From: DASUPK01 sp963774305
GTDB lineage: Bacteria; Actinomycetota; Thermoleophilia; Solirubrobacterales; 70-9
NCBI GenBank assembly: GCA_963774305.1
Contig: CAVZEM010000004.1
Coordinates: 62,001 to 126,000 of the forward strand
Reading direction: 5' to 3'
DNA length: 64,000 nt
Shown here piece after piece: positions 32,138-40,764 of the stretch (positions are counted from its first letter, which is position 1; every line of letters begins with the position of its first letter). The notes under the pieces are model-generated. The model did not search any database, was not told where the DNA came from, and was given only the letters and a program-made list of their open reading frames with translations. The position numbers were made by a program, and so were the translations under genes.

Positions 32138-33460
32138 ATGGCGCGCAGCTACCACGTCACCACGTTCGGCTGCCAGATGAACGAGCACGACTCCGAGCGC
32201 ATGAAGGGGATGCTGGACTCGCTCGGATACGCGGAGTCACCCGATCGGGAGGGGGCGGACCTGATCCTCTTCAACACCTGCTCGATCAGGGAGTCGGCGG
32301 ACAACCGCTTCATCGCCCACCTGGGGGAGGCGAAGCGCCTCAAGTCGGAGGACCCGTCGCGAGTCGTCGGCGTCGGGGGCTGCTGGGCGCAGTCGGTGAA
32401 GGACGATGTCTTCAGGCGCTTCCCGTTCGTCGACGTCGCCTTCGGCCCGGGGCAGATACACAGGCTGGCGGAGTTCCTGACCTCGGACTCGCTCACGGCC
32501 CAGGGCTACTTCGAGTTCGAGGACGTCTCCGGACATCTGCCGATGAAGAGGGCGCGCGAGTTCCAGGCCTGGGTGCAGATCTCGCAGGGCTGCAACTGCG
32601 TCTGCTCGTATTGCATCGTGCCGTCGGTGCGTGGGCGCGAGGCGAGCCGCGACCCGGAGGAGCTGATCGCCGAGATCGAGCGCCTCGCCGGCGACGGAGT
32701 CAGCGAGATCACCCTGCTGGGACAGAACGTGAACAGCTACGGCCGCGACCTGCCCAGGGAGAGCCGGATCAGCTTCGCCGAGCTGCTCACGCGAGTCGAC
32801 GCCGTCCAGGGGGTGGACCGCATCCGCTACACGAGCCCGCACCCGAAGGACATGAAGGAGGACGTCGTCCGTGCCCACGCGGAGCTCGGCGCGCTCTGCG
32901 AGCACATTCACCTGCCGTTGCAGTCCGGGTCCACGCCCGTCCTGAAGCGCATGCGCCGCACCTACAGCCGCGAGCGCTACATGGATCGCGTCGCGCTGAT
33001 CCGCGAGCACGTCCCGGACTGCGCGATCACCACGGACATCATCGTCGGCTTCCCCGGTGAGACCGACGAGGATTTCGAGCAGACGCTCGAGGTGGTCGAC
33101 GAGGTCGGCTACGACGGCGCCTTCACCTTCATCTTCTCCCCGCGCCGCGGCACCGAGGCCGCGGGCTTCGAAGATCAGCTGCCGCACGCGACGAAGCGCG
33201 AGCGGATGGAGCGCCTGGTGGAGCTGGTCCAGCGCCGCGCGCGCGAGCGGGGCGAGCGCTTCGTCGGCCGGACCATGGATGTTCTGGTCGAAGGCCCGAG
33301 CCGCACCGACGCTTCGCGGCTGCGCGGCCGGACCCGCCACAACAAGACGGTCAACTTCGATGGCACCGCCGCCCCCGGCGAGACGGTCGAGGTGGAGATC
33401 ACCGGCGCGACCTCGACGACGCTCTCGGGCGCCGAGCGCCTGCTCAGCCGCGCGGCTTGA
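32138..33460 (+). CDS. miaB: tRNA-2-methylthio-N6-dimethylallyladenosine synthase MiaB
   Basis: Radical-SAM methylthiotransferase acting on A37 of tRNA. The N-terminal UPF0004 domain has Cys12 (FGCQMN), Cys48 (NTCSIRE) and Cys82 (GGCWAQ) for the auxiliary cluster. The radical SAM motif is Cys152, Cys156, Cys159 (GCNCVCSYC, with an extra Cys154). A TRAM domain closes the protein (MDVLVEGPSRTDASRLRGRT, NFDGTAAPGETVEVEI). Length 440 is typical. ATG start. It overlaps miaA by 4 bp (TTGA), so the two enzymes for i6A/ms2i6A are coupled. Confidence 0.96.
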   Translation: MARSYHVTTFGCQMNEHDSERMKGMLDSLGYAESPDREGADLILFNTCSIRESADNRFIAHLGEAKRLKSEDPSRVVGVGGCWAQSVKDDVFRRFPFVDVAFGPGQIHRLAEFLTSDSLTAQGYFEFEDVSGHLPMKRAREFQAWVQISQGCNCVCSYCIVPSVRGREASRDPEELIAEIERLAGDGVSEITLLGQNVNSYGRDLPRESRISFAELLTRVDAVQGVDRIRYTSPHPKDMKEDVVRAHAELGALCEHIHLPLQSGSTPVLKRMRRTYSRERYMDRVALIREHVPDCAITTDIIVGFPGETDEDFEQTLEVVDEVGYDGAFTFIFSPRRGTEAAGFEDQLPHATKRERMERLVELVQRRARERGERFVGRTMDVLVEGPSRTDASRLRGRTRHNKTVNFDGTAAPGETVEVEITGATSTTLSGAERLLSRAA

Positions 33461-34371
33461 GGGTCCTCGCGCTCTTCGGCCCGACGGCTGTAGGCAAGAC
33501 CGGGGTTGCCATCGCGGTCGCCGAGCGCCTGAGGGAGCACGGTGAGGATCCCGTCGCCGTCAACTGCGACTCGATCCAGGTCTACCGGGGCCTCGAGACC
33601 CTGAGTGGCGCCGCGACGGCCGAAGAGCGCAAGCGCCTCGAGCACCGGCTGCTCTCCTTCGTCGAGCCGGGGGAGGAGTTCAGCGCCGGCCGCTACGCCG
33701 AGGCCGCTCACCGCGAGATCGACTCGCTGCTGGCCGAGGGTCGCCGCCCGATCGTGGTCGGCGGCACCGGCCTCTACCTGAGAGCGGCGCTGGCCGAGCT
33801 CGACCTGAGGCCGCCCGTGCCGCGCAAGATCCGCGACGACGTGGAGCGCGAGATCGCGGAGCGCGGCCCCGAGGCGCTGCACGCCGAGCTCGACCAGGAT
33901 CTGGCGGCCAACGTCGACCCGAACGACCGCAAGCGGATCGCCCGCCTGACGGAATTGGCCCGAGCGGGCATCGAGGCGGCGGCCGGCGCCGAGGGCATGT
34001 GGACCGCGGAGCTTCGCCAGGCGACACTCCTTGTCGGCCTGACGATGGACCGCGAGCGCCTGGCGGAGCGCATCGACGCTCGCGTCGACGAGATGATCGC
34101 GGCGGGGGCCGCGGAGGAGGCGCGGGCGGCCCTCGAAGCCGGCCCGTCACGCACGGCGCGCGCGGCGCTCGGCTTCGAGCAGCTCGTCTCGGACATAGAC
34201 GCCGCGCCGTCGGCCGAGGCGATCGAATCGATCAAAGCGGCGCATCGCTCATACGCGCGCCGCCAGCTCACCTGGATGCGGCGCATGGAGGGGGTGGAGC
34301 TGATCGACCGAACGGACCGCGATGATGACGGCGTGGCGGCGGAGATCGCAGACAGGCTCGGATCTGGATGA
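33457..34371 (+). CDS. miaA: tRNA dimethylallyltransferase MiaA
   Basis: Transfers the dimethylallyl group to A37, giving the substrate for MiaB. The P-loop is ALFGPTAVGKTGVAI; the family blocks NCDSIQVYRGLETLSG, GTGLYLRAALAEL and GFEQLVSDI are present, and the C-terminal basic segment is YARRQLTWMRRM. Length 304 is normal. TTG start giving MRVLALFGPTAVGKT and a 4-bp overlap with miaB. Its stop overlaps the dapF-like ATG by 4 bp. Confidence 0.95.
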   Translation: MRVLALFGPTAVGKTGVAIAVAERLREHGEDPVAVNCDSIQVYRGLETLSGAATAEERKRLEHRLLSFVEPGEEFSAGRYAEAAHREIDSLLAEGRRPIVVGGTGLYLRAALAELDLRPPVPRKIRDDVEREIAERGPEALHAELDQDLAANVDPNDRKRIARLTELARAGIEAAAGAEGMWTAELRQATLLVGLTMDRERLAERIDARVDEMIAAGAAEEARAALEAGPSRTARAALGFEQLVSDIDAAPSAEAIESIKAAHRSYARRQLTWMRRMEGVELIDRTDRDDDGVAAEIADRLGSG

Positions 34372-35210
34372 AATTCGAGAAGTGGCAGGCCCTGGGCAAC
34401 GACTATCTGATCGTGGAGGCGGCGGCGCTGCCCTGGGAGCTAACCCCGGCCCGGATCAGGCGGATCTGTGACCCGCACTTCGGCGTCGGTTCCGACGGAA
34501 TCCTGCTGCTCGCACCGGTGGAGGACCCGGAGTACGTGGCCGAGCTTCGGATCTTCAATCCAGATGGCTCCGAGGCCGAGCTCTCCGGGAACGGAGCGCG
34601 CGAGGCCGTCATGTACCTGCGCCGGTCGGGCTGGACCGACGCGGACGAGTTCACGATCCTGACCAAGGCGGGGCCGATCAAGCCGACGATCAGGTCCGAT
34701 CGGGAATGCACGCTGGAGATGGGCAGGGCGAGCACCACTTCGCCCGACTTCCCCTCGGGAGGAGAGGATGGCCGTGGCGAGGTCCAGGCCGGCGGCCGGA
34801 CCTGGTCCTTCCAGCACGTCTCGATCGGCAACCCCCAGTGCGCGATCGCCGTCGGCGAGGACCTCGAGTCTCTGGACCTGCCGGCGATAGGGCCGGAGAT
34901 CGAGAACAGTGAGCTCTTTCCCAATCGCACCAACGTGAGCTTCTTCCGAACCGACGGCGACCGCGTCCGCGCGCGGATCTTCGAGCGCGGGGTGGGGGAG
35001 ACGCTCTCCTCCGGCACCGGCGCGTCAGGCGCCGCGGTCGCGGCTCACCTGGCCGGTGCGCCGGGCGAGCTGACGGTCGAGCTCGACGGCGGCGAGCTGC
35101 AGGTCGAGATCGGCGAGGAGCTGGCCGTCCGCCTCACCGGCTGGGCGGTGCCGGTGTATGCGGGCGAGCTCTCCGCCGAGCTCCGGCGCGCGCTGGAGGG
35201 GCTCGGCTAG
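34368..35210 (+). CDS. dapF: Diaminopimelate epimerase homologue with both catalytic Cys replaced by Ser
   Basis: Overall DapF fold and landmarks are clear: KWQALGNDYLIVE, FGVGSDGILLL, IFNPDGSEAELSGNGARE, SIGNPQCAI, NRTNVSFF, ARIFERGVGETLSSGTGASG. In true DapF the two active-site acid/base residues are the Cys of (Q/x)CGNGAR and of (A)CGTGA; here these positions are Ser73 and Ser215. The residue after GNGAR, often Cys, is Glu79. A family enzyme with Ser/Ser would be expected to epimerise poorly or do another proton-transfer reaction, so the epimerase call is by homology only. ATG start, 4-bp overlap with miaA; dapL follows 29 bp downstream. Confidence 0.85.
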   Translation: MKFEKWQALGNDYLIVEAAALPWELTPARIRRICDPHFGVGSDGILLLAPVEDPEYVAELRIFNPDGSEAELSGNGAREAVMYLRRSGWTDADEFTILTKAGPIKPTIRSDRECTLEMGRASTTSPDFPSGGEDGRGEVQAGGRTWSFQHVSIGNPQCAIAVGEDLESLDLPAIGPEIENSELFPNRTNVSFFRTDGDRVRARIFERGVGETLSSGTGASGAAVAAHLAGAPGELTVELDGGELQVEIGEELAVRLTGWAVPVYAGELSAELRRALEGLG

Positions 35211-35239
35211 CCCCGCGGGTCCCTAGTGTTCCGGATCCG

Positions 35240-36433
35240 ATGGCCGCGCCCGTGAAGAAGAGAGGCCTGGCGGCGCCCTCCGAGCGCCTCGAGGCGATCC
35301 CGCCGTACATGTTCGCCGAGCTCGAGCGGCGGATCGAGGCGAAGCGCGACGAGGGGATCGACGTGATCAGCCTCGGGATCGGCGACCCGGACACGCCGAC
35401 CTTCCGCTACGTGGTCGAGGCGATGCGTGAGGCGGTGGGAGATCCCTCGACGCAGAAGTACCCGAGCAACCGCGGGCGACAGGAATTCCGCGAGGCCTTC
35501 GCCGACTTCTATCTCCAGCGCTTCGGGGTCGAGATCGATCCGATCGACGAGGTGATGCCGGCGATCGGCGCCAAGGAGTGCATCTACAACCTCTGCTTCG
35601 CCTTCCTCGATCCGGGTGATGTCGCGCTGTCGGCTGATCCGGGCTACCCGGTCTACACCGGCGGACCGGTGCTCGCCGGTGCCGAGGCGTTTCTCCTTCC
35701 GCTCCGCCCGAGTCTCGGGTTCGTCCCCGACCTCGACGCGATTCCCGAGGAGAAGCTCGAGGCCGCGAGGCTCCTCTTCATCAACTATCCGAACAACCCG
35801 ACCGGGGCGGTCGTGCCGGACGGCTTCTTCGAGCGGGTGATCGAACTGGCTCGACGGCACGAGATCCTGGTCGTCCACGACAACGCCTACTCGGAGACGA
35901 CCTACGACCGCTACGTGGCGCCCAGCTTCCTGGCCACACCTGGGGCGAAGGAGGTCGGGGTCGAGGTCTTCTCGCTCTCCAAGGGCTACAACATGACCGG
36001 CTGGCGGTGCGCGGCGATCCTCGGCAACGCCGAGGCGATCAGGACCTACTGGCGCCTCAAGACCAACGTGGACTCGGGCCTGTTCGAGGCCGTTCAGCTG
36101 GCCGGGGCGGCGGCGCTGCGCGGCCCGCGCAAGGAGGTCGACCAGATGTGCCGCATCTACCAGCACCGCCGCGACCTCGTGGTGGGCGCGCTGGCGGACA
36201 TCGGGGTCGAGGTGGAGGCCCCCAAGGGCACGATCTACATCTGGGCGCCGGTCCCGGACGGCCATACGTCGTCCTCATTCGCCGAGCTGGTGCTCGAGGA
36301 GGCTGCGGTCGTCGTCTCGCCCGGATCGATGTACGGCCCGAGCGGCGAGGGCTTCTTCCGGATCTCGCTGACCACGCCGGACGAGCTCCTCACCGAGGCC
36401 GTCCAGCGCCTGCGGGCTCACCTCACCCCCTGA
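35240..36433 (+). CDS. dapL: LL-diaminopimelate aminotransferase-like PLP enzyme
   Basis: Fold-type I aminotransferase of 397 residues, related to DapL and other class I/II enzymes. PLP-binding features: SLGIGDPDTPTF, NYPNNPTGAV, and Schiff-base Lys248 in SLSKGYNMTGWR. Ends with GEGFFRISLTTPDE, containing the substrate-carboxylate Arg. DapL converts tetrahydrodipicolinate to LL-DAP in one step and bypasses DapD/DapC/DapE. Its position beside a dapF homologue, with dapA and dapB elsewhere in the window, supports this call over aspartate or alanine transaminase, but sequence alone does not prove it. ATG start. Confidence 0.8.
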   Translation: MAAPVKKRGLAAPSERLEAIPPYMFAELERRIEAKRDEGIDVISLGIGDPDTPTFRYVVEAMREAVGDPSTQKYPSNRGRQEFREAFADFYLQRFGVEIDPIDEVMPAIGAKECIYNLCFAFLDPGDVALSADPGYPVYTGGPVLAGAEAFLLPLRPSLGFVPDLDAIPEEKLEAARLLFINYPNNPTGAVVPDGFFERVIELARRHEILVVHDNAYSETTYDRYVAPSFLATPGAKEVGVEVFSLSKGYNMTGWRCAAILGNAEAIRTYWRLKTNVDSGLFEAVQLAGAAALRGPRKEVDQMCRIYQHRRDLVVGALADIGVEVEAPKGTIYIWAPVPDGHTSSSFAELVLEEAAVVVSPGSMYGPSGEGFFRISLTTPDELLTEAVQRLRAHLTP

Positions 36434-36557
36434 GCGGCGCGTCTGCCGGCCGAAACCCCTACGGTGGTCGAGGCGGGATTCTCGGCAGCGGGGGCGAACC
36501 GGCCTTTATCGGAGCCTCAGCTAAAGACGCGAGCGTGTCGCGCCGACCCTTCACCTG

Positions 36558-37418
36558 ATGAGCGAAATCGGACTGATACTCGCAATGGGCTGCGCCCTGA
36601 TCTCGGGCGTGGCGCTGTTGTGCAAACACCGCGGCGCCGTAAACGCCCCTGACGTGGCGATGCGGAGCCCCCTGCGCAGTGCCTCGGCCCTGTTTCGCTC
36701 CCGATGGTGGGCGATCGGCTTCGGCCTCGCCTTCCTCGCCTGGTGTCTGCACGTGGCGGCGCTCTCGATGGCGCCCCTGTCGCTGGTCCAGGCGGTGATC
36801 GCGGGAGGCCTGGCCATGCTGGCCATTCCCGCCCGGCGCTGGTTCGGGATCGCGGTCTGCAAGCGCGAGATGGCCGGGATCGGCCTCTGTGCGGCCGGTC
36901 TGGGCTTCCTGGCCCTCACGGCCGGACACGCGCGCTCCGGGATCGGCTTCGACCCCGTGACGATGCTGGGCTTCCAATGCGGAATGCTGACGATCGGCGG
37001 CCTGCTCATCCTGACCGCGAGCAATGGACGGCTCCTCGCCCAGGGTTCGATGCTGATGGCGATCGCGGCGGGGACCCTGCTCGGCGTTTCCGACATCTCG
37101 CTCAAGGCTCTCGCGGAGCTCGTCCCGGCCGATCCCGTGGCGCTGCTCAGCCCGTGGACCCTGACGGCGATCGTCGGCGGCCTCGGGGCGTTTCTCGCTC
37201 TGGGCCGCGGTCTTCAGACCGGTGAGCCGGTCGCGGTGATCGTCGCCTTCTCCGCGGCGGCAACCCTCGGTTCCATCGCGGGTGGAATCGTCGTCTTCGG
37301 CGACCCCATGGGCTCCGACGCAGTCGCCGTCATCGGCCGCTCACTCGCCTTCGTGGCGGTGGTCGGCGCCGCCGCTCTGCTGCCCATGGTTCCGCGGCAG
37401 CCGGTCTCAGCACCCTGA
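36558..37418 (+). CDS. DMT-type multi-spanning membrane protein
   Basis: A 286-residue hydrophobic protein with about eight to nine predicted membrane segments, for example LILAMGCALISGVALLC, WWAIGFGLAFLAWCLHVAAL, MLTIGGLLILTAS, TLLGVSDISLKALAEL and AVIGRSLAFVAVVGAAALLP. The two-halves pattern, with short loops and a conserved VQAVIAGGLAML-type helix, fits the drug/metabolite transporter or NIPA-like group. Substrate unknown. ATG start. The 124-bp gap before it (36434-36557) holds no other gene; hflX follows after 21 bp. Confidence 0.7.
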   Translation: MSEIGLILAMGCALISGVALLCKHRGAVNAPDVAMRSPLRSASALFRSRWWAIGFGLAFLAWCLHVAALSMAPLSLVQAVIAGGLAMLAIPARRWFGIAVCKREMAGIGLCAAGLGFLALTAGHARSGIGFDPVTMLGFQCGMLTIGGLLILTASNGRLLAQGSMLMAIAAGTLLGVSDISLKALAELVPADPVALLSPWTLTAIVGGLGAFLALGRGLQTGEPVAVIVAFSAAATLGSIAGGIVVFGDPMGSDAVAVIGRSLAFVAVVGAAALLPMVPRQPVSAP

Positions 37419-37439
37419 GCGCCGCCTAACATCCAGGTA

Positions 37440-38798
37440 GTGCAGAGAAACCGCAACGGGCGGCAGTCAGAGAGCCATTACGCAAACGGCTCCGCCGGGA
37501 TCAGCAACCCTCGCGCCCGCCAGCGCGCCATCGCAGTCGGGATCGTCCGCGACGACGAGCACCGCGAGGACCCGCTCGCCGAGCTGAAGGAGCTGCTGCG
37601 CACCGCCGGTGTGGCCACGGCGGGGGAGATGACGCAGGCCCGCACGGCTCCCGACCCCGACCGCTATCTCGGCCGAGGCAAGCTAACCGAGCTGAAGCGT
37701 CAGATCGCCGCTGACGACGCCAATCTGATCGCCGTCGACGACGAGCTGGTGCCGCGACAGGAGCGCAACCTCGAGCAGGCGCTCGGGGTGCCGGTGATCG
37801 ACCGGACCGCCGTGATTCTCGACATCTTCGCTGACCACGCCCACACGGCCGAGGGCAAGCTCCAGGTCGAGCTGGCGCAGCTCGAGTACAACCTCGCCCG
37901 CATGCGGGGCCTGTGGACGCACCTCGAGCGCCTGGGAGGCGGCATCGGCACCAGGGGCCCGGGTGAGTCCCAGATCGAGACCGACCGCCGCCTGGCGCGG
38001 GATCGGATCACCTCGCTGCGCAGGCGCCTCGAGCGCCTGGACAGGAATCGGGCCGTGATGCGCGCGGAGCGCGAGCGCGCCGTGATGCCCACGGTTGCCC
38101 TCGCCGGTTACACGAACGCCGGCAAGTCGACCCTCCTCAACGCGCTGACCGGAGCGGGCGTCGGCGTGGGGGAGCGCCTCTTCCACACGCTGGACCCGAC
38201 CACGCGTGCCTTCACCCATGAGGGCCGTCGCATACTGCTCACCGACACGGTCGGCTTCATCCGGAAGCTTCCGCACGCCCTCGTGGAGGCGTTCAAGGGG
38301 ACCCTCGAGGAGACGGTCCTTGCGGACCTGATCCTCCACGTGGTCGACGGGTCGGAGCCGGAGGAGGAGCGTGCGGACTCGATCTCGGCCGCCGACGCGG
38401 TGCTCGAGGAGATCGGCGCCGACGCGTCGCCGCGCCTGCTGGTGATGAACAAGATCGACCTGCTGGACGCCGAGGAGCGGCGGGATCTCGCGCTGCGCCA
38501 TCCCGAGGCGGCACTCGTCTCCGCCGAGACGGGGGAGGGGCTGGAGGAGCTGCGGACTCGCATCGCGTCCTCGATCGCGCAGCGACTCACCGAGGTCGAG
38601 TTGCTCGTACCCTTTGATGCCGGTGAGCGTCTTTCTGAGCTTCACGAGATCGCTGGTGACCTCGAGCGCGAAGATCGCGAGGACGGGGTACTCGTTCGCG
38701 CGCGACTACCTGCCGCCCTCGCCGATCGCTTCTCCGATCTTTCGGTCAACGGCCGATCAGGACGATCTCGAAACGGAGTTCGAGCCGCGGACGGGTAA
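37440..38798 (+). CDS. hflX: GTPase HflX
   Basis: Ribosome-associated GTPase that splits stalled or hibernating 70S ribosomes. The N-terminal HflX domain contains DRYLGRGKLTELKRQ and the Gly-rich GGIGTRGPGESQIETDRR before a coiled-coil-like helix (DRITSLRRRLERLDRNRAVMRAERER). The G domain has GYTNAGKSTLL, DTVGFIRKLPH and NKIDLL. Length 452; the last residues after DRFSDLSVNG may be extra. GTG start directly after a TAG. The 3' end overlaps the open frame upstream of dut. Confidence 0.94.
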   Translation: MQRNRNGRQSESHYANGSAGISNPRARQRAIAVGIVRDDEHREDPLAELKELLRTAGVATAGEMTQARTAPDPDRYLGRGKLTELKRQIAADDANLIAVDDELVPRQERNLEQALGVPVIDRTAVILDIFADHAHTAEGKLQVELAQLEYNLARMRGLWTHLERLGGGIGTRGPGESQIETDRRLARDRITSLRRRLERLDRNRAVMRAERERAVMPTVALAGYTNAGKSTLLNALTGAGVGVGERLFHTLDPTTRAFTHEGRRILLTDTVGFIRKLPHALVEAFKGTLEETVLADLILHVVDGSEPEEERADSISAADAVLEEIGADASPRLLVMNKIDLLDAEERRDLALRHPEAALVSAETGEGLEELRTRIASSIAQRLTEVELLVPFDAGERLSELHEIAGDLEREDREDGVLVRARLPAALADRFSDLSVNGRSGRSRNGVRAADG

Positions 38799-38922
38799 CG
38801 GCGCAGACCCGCTGGACGCTCTGGCGGGCGCGGCGAGCACCGAGCCGGAGGTCGAGTTCGACGCTCCCGAGCCTCCCGTGATCACCGAGCTGTCGACCGA
38901 ACCCGAATCTACGCTTGGCGAA

Positions 38923-39357
38923 ATGGAGGAGCTCAGGTTCATCAAGCTCACCGAGAAGGCGACCCTGCCGACTCGCGCGCACGACAACGATGCGGGGCTC
39001 GACCTGTATGCGGCCGAGAGCGCCCGGATCGTTCCCGGGGCAAGGGTCAGCGTGGGGACCGGCTTGGCGGTCGCGATCCCGGATGGCCTGGCGGGCCTCG
39101 TGCTGCCGCGATCCGGTCTGGCGCTCAAGCACGGCGTCACGCTGGTCAACTCGCCGGGACTGATCGACGCCGGCTACCGCGGTGAGGTGCGGGTGGTCCT
39201 CTTGAACACCGATCAGACGATCGACTTCCATTGCACGCCGGGAGACCGAATCGCCCAGCTCCTGCTCGTGCCCATCGCCACCGCCAGCCCGATGCAGGCC
39301 GATGCTCTCGACACCTCGACGCGAGGGTCGGGCGGCTTCGGCTCAAGCGGCCTCTAG
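38923..39357 (+). CDS. dut: dUTP diphosphatase
   Basis: Trimeric dUTPase that hydrolyses dUTP to dUMP. From ATG 38923 the product is 144 residues, the usual length, with motif 1 DAGLDLYAAE, motif 2 PRSGLALKHG, motif 3 NSPGLIDAGYRGEVRVVLLN, motif 4 GDRIAQLLLVP and the Gly-rich motif 5 STRGSGGFGSSGL. The same frame stays open back to 38614 and encodes an acidic stretch (EPEVEFDAPEPPVITELSTEPEST) after the hflX stop. I prefer the short form, but no clear SD precedes 38923, so an extended N-terminus is possible. Confidence 0.93.
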   Translation: MEELRFIKLTEKATLPTRAHDNDAGLDLYAAESARIVPGARVSVGTGLAVAIPDGLAGLVLPRSGLALKHGVTLVNSPGLIDAGYRGEVRVVLLNTDQTIDFHCTPGDRIAQLLLVPIATASPMQADALDTSTRGSGGFGSSGL

Positions 39358-39370
39358 ACCGCTCGCTTCA

Positions 39371-39430
39371 GGAGCGGAGGGCGTAGCCCGTAGCGACTTG
39401 TGGTGGGCGGTCGCGGGGGCCGCGACTGAT
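39371..39430 (+). repeat. REP-like repeat, copy C
   Basis: Reads GGAGCGGAGGGCGTAGCCCG, then TAGCGACTTGTGGTGGGCG and the stem GTCGCGG/CCGCGAC (39410-39416 with 39420-39426, loop GGG). It lies in the 90-bp convergent gap between dut and lemA, 13 bp after the dut stop. Sequence identity with copy A is complete over the first 20 bases. Confidence 0.88.
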
Positions 39431-39447
39431 GGCAAGGCCGGGGACCG

Positions 39448-40005
39448 CTACGTGAACGTGACCTGCGGAGCCTCGCGCTCCGCAACATCGCCGATTTCGA
39501 AGAAGGGCTTGGCCGTGAAGCCGCCCTGGTTGGCGATGATCGAGCCGGGGAACTGCTGGATGCGGGTGTTGTAGGTCTGGACGTTCGAGTTGTAGATCCG
39601 GCGCGAGGCCTGGATCTCGTCCTCGAGCTCCGAGAGGTTGCGCTGGAGCTGCTGGAAGTTCTCCGTCGCACGGAGCTGCGGGTACTGCTCGGCGACGACG
39701 CGCAGGCCGCCGAGCGCCGCGGTGAGCTGCGACTCCGCCTTGCTGGCCTCCTCGGGACCGCTGGCCTGCATCGCGGCGGCGCGGGCCTGGGTGACCTTCT
39801 CGAAGGTCTCCCGCTCGTGCGTTGCGTAGCCCTTGACCGACTCGACCAGGTTGGGCACCAGGTCGTGCCGGCGCTTGAGCTGGACGTCGATGCCGCTCCA
39901 GGCCTCGTCGCACTGGTTTCGCAGGCGGATGATGCCGTTGCGGGCCAGGATGTAGATCAGCCCGAGCAACAGGACCAGGGCGACGATGACGATCACGATG
40001 ACCAT
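39448..40005 (-). CDS. LemA family protein
   Basis: A 185-residue protein with one N-terminal membrane helix (VIVIVIVALVLLLGLIYILA) followed by the long antiparallel helical LemA domain: NQCDEAWSGIDVQLKRRHDLVPNLVESVKGYA, then LRATENFQQLQRNLSELEDEIQASRRIYN and the NTRIQQFPGSIIA signature. Its molecular role is not established. ATG start 9 bp after gatD on the minus strand; last gene of the wall-precursor operon. Confidence 0.9.
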   Translation of the reverse strand: MVIVIVIVALVLLLGLIYILARNGIIRLRNQCDEAWSGIDVQLKRRHDLVPNLVESVKGYATHERETFEKVTQARAAAMQASGPEEASKAESQLTAALGGLRVVAEQYPQLRATENFQQLQRNLSELEDEIQASRRIYNSNVQTYNTRIQQFPGSIIANQGGFTAKPFFEIGDVAEREAPQVTFT

Positions 40006-40014
40006 GGGGTGATC

Positions 40015-40764
40015 CTATCCGGTGGACGCCGCCCGCAGGGCGGATTCGTGTGACGCGGCCTCGAGCTCGTCGGGCAGCGGCTCGAGCTGCGGCAGCTCGC
40101 CCGTGCGACGCTCGATGGCGAGCGCGATCAGGCGGTCGGCCAGCCAGGCGTTCTTGGGCAGCAGTGGGCCGTGGAGGTAGGTGCCGATCAGGTTGAGGCG
40201 CTTGACGCCCTCGTAGCCGTCCCGGTCGTTGTTCCCGTGGCCGTGCAGCACCCGCCCGAGGGGCTCGGCGTCCGGGCCGAGGTGCGTGCGCCCGCCGTGA
40301 TTCTCGAATCCGGCCAGCACGAGCGGCCCATCGCCCAGATCGACCTCGATCGAGACGTTGCCGATCAGGCGCGGGCCGGGGTCGCGCACCGTCTCGAGGT
40401 CGGCGATGCCGAGCCCTGGAATAGATTCCTCGCCCAGCTGGTAGCGATGGCCGAGCAGCTGGTAGCCGCCGCAGACGGCGAGCAGAGCGGCGCCGTCCTC
40501 GACGGCGGAGGCGATCGCGTCGCGCTTGGTGCGGAGCATGTCCTCAGCGACCAGTACCTGATCGCGATCCTGGCCGCCGCCGATGTAGATCAGGTCGTGC
40601 TCCGCCGGATCGAAGTCGTCCCCGGGCCCGGCGGCCGCGTAGCGAAAGGGAATGCTCCGCCACTCACATCGGCGCTGGAGGAAGATCATGTTGCCGCGGT
40701 CGGCATAGATGTTCATCTGCTCGGGATACAGGGCGAGCAGCCTGAGCTCGGCTGTGTCGGTCAT
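40015..40764 (-). CDS. gatD: Lipid II isoglutaminyl synthase, glutamine amidotransferase subunit GatD
   Basis: Class I glutaminase that delivers ammonia to MurT for amidation of D-Glu in lipid II. The protein (249 residues) has the CobB/CobQ-like GATase fold; catalytic Cys98 lies in LLAVCGGYQLLG and the catalytic His in GTYLHGPLLPKN. The N-terminus LLALYPEQMNIYADRGN is typical of GatD. ATG start, 4-bp overlap with the methyltransferase gene. The partner murT lies two genes upstream in the same operon. Confidence 0.92.
   Translation of the reverse strand: MTDTAELRLLALYPEQMNIYADRGNMIFLQRRCEWRSIPFRYAAAGPGDDFDPAEHDLIYIGGGQDRDQVLVAEDMLRTKRDAIASAVEDGAALLAVCGGYQLLGHRYQLGEESIPGLGIADLETVRDPGPRLIGNVSIEVDLGDGPLVLAGFENHGGRTHLGPDAEPLGRVLHGHGNNDRDGYEGVKRLNLIGTYLHGPLLPKNAWLADRLIALAIERRTGELPQLEPLPDELEAASHESALRAASTG

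Noticed and set aside
37440..37475. HflX N-terminal residues as a separate leader peptide
   Set aside because: Same frame as hflX with no intervening stop; only start uncertainty.
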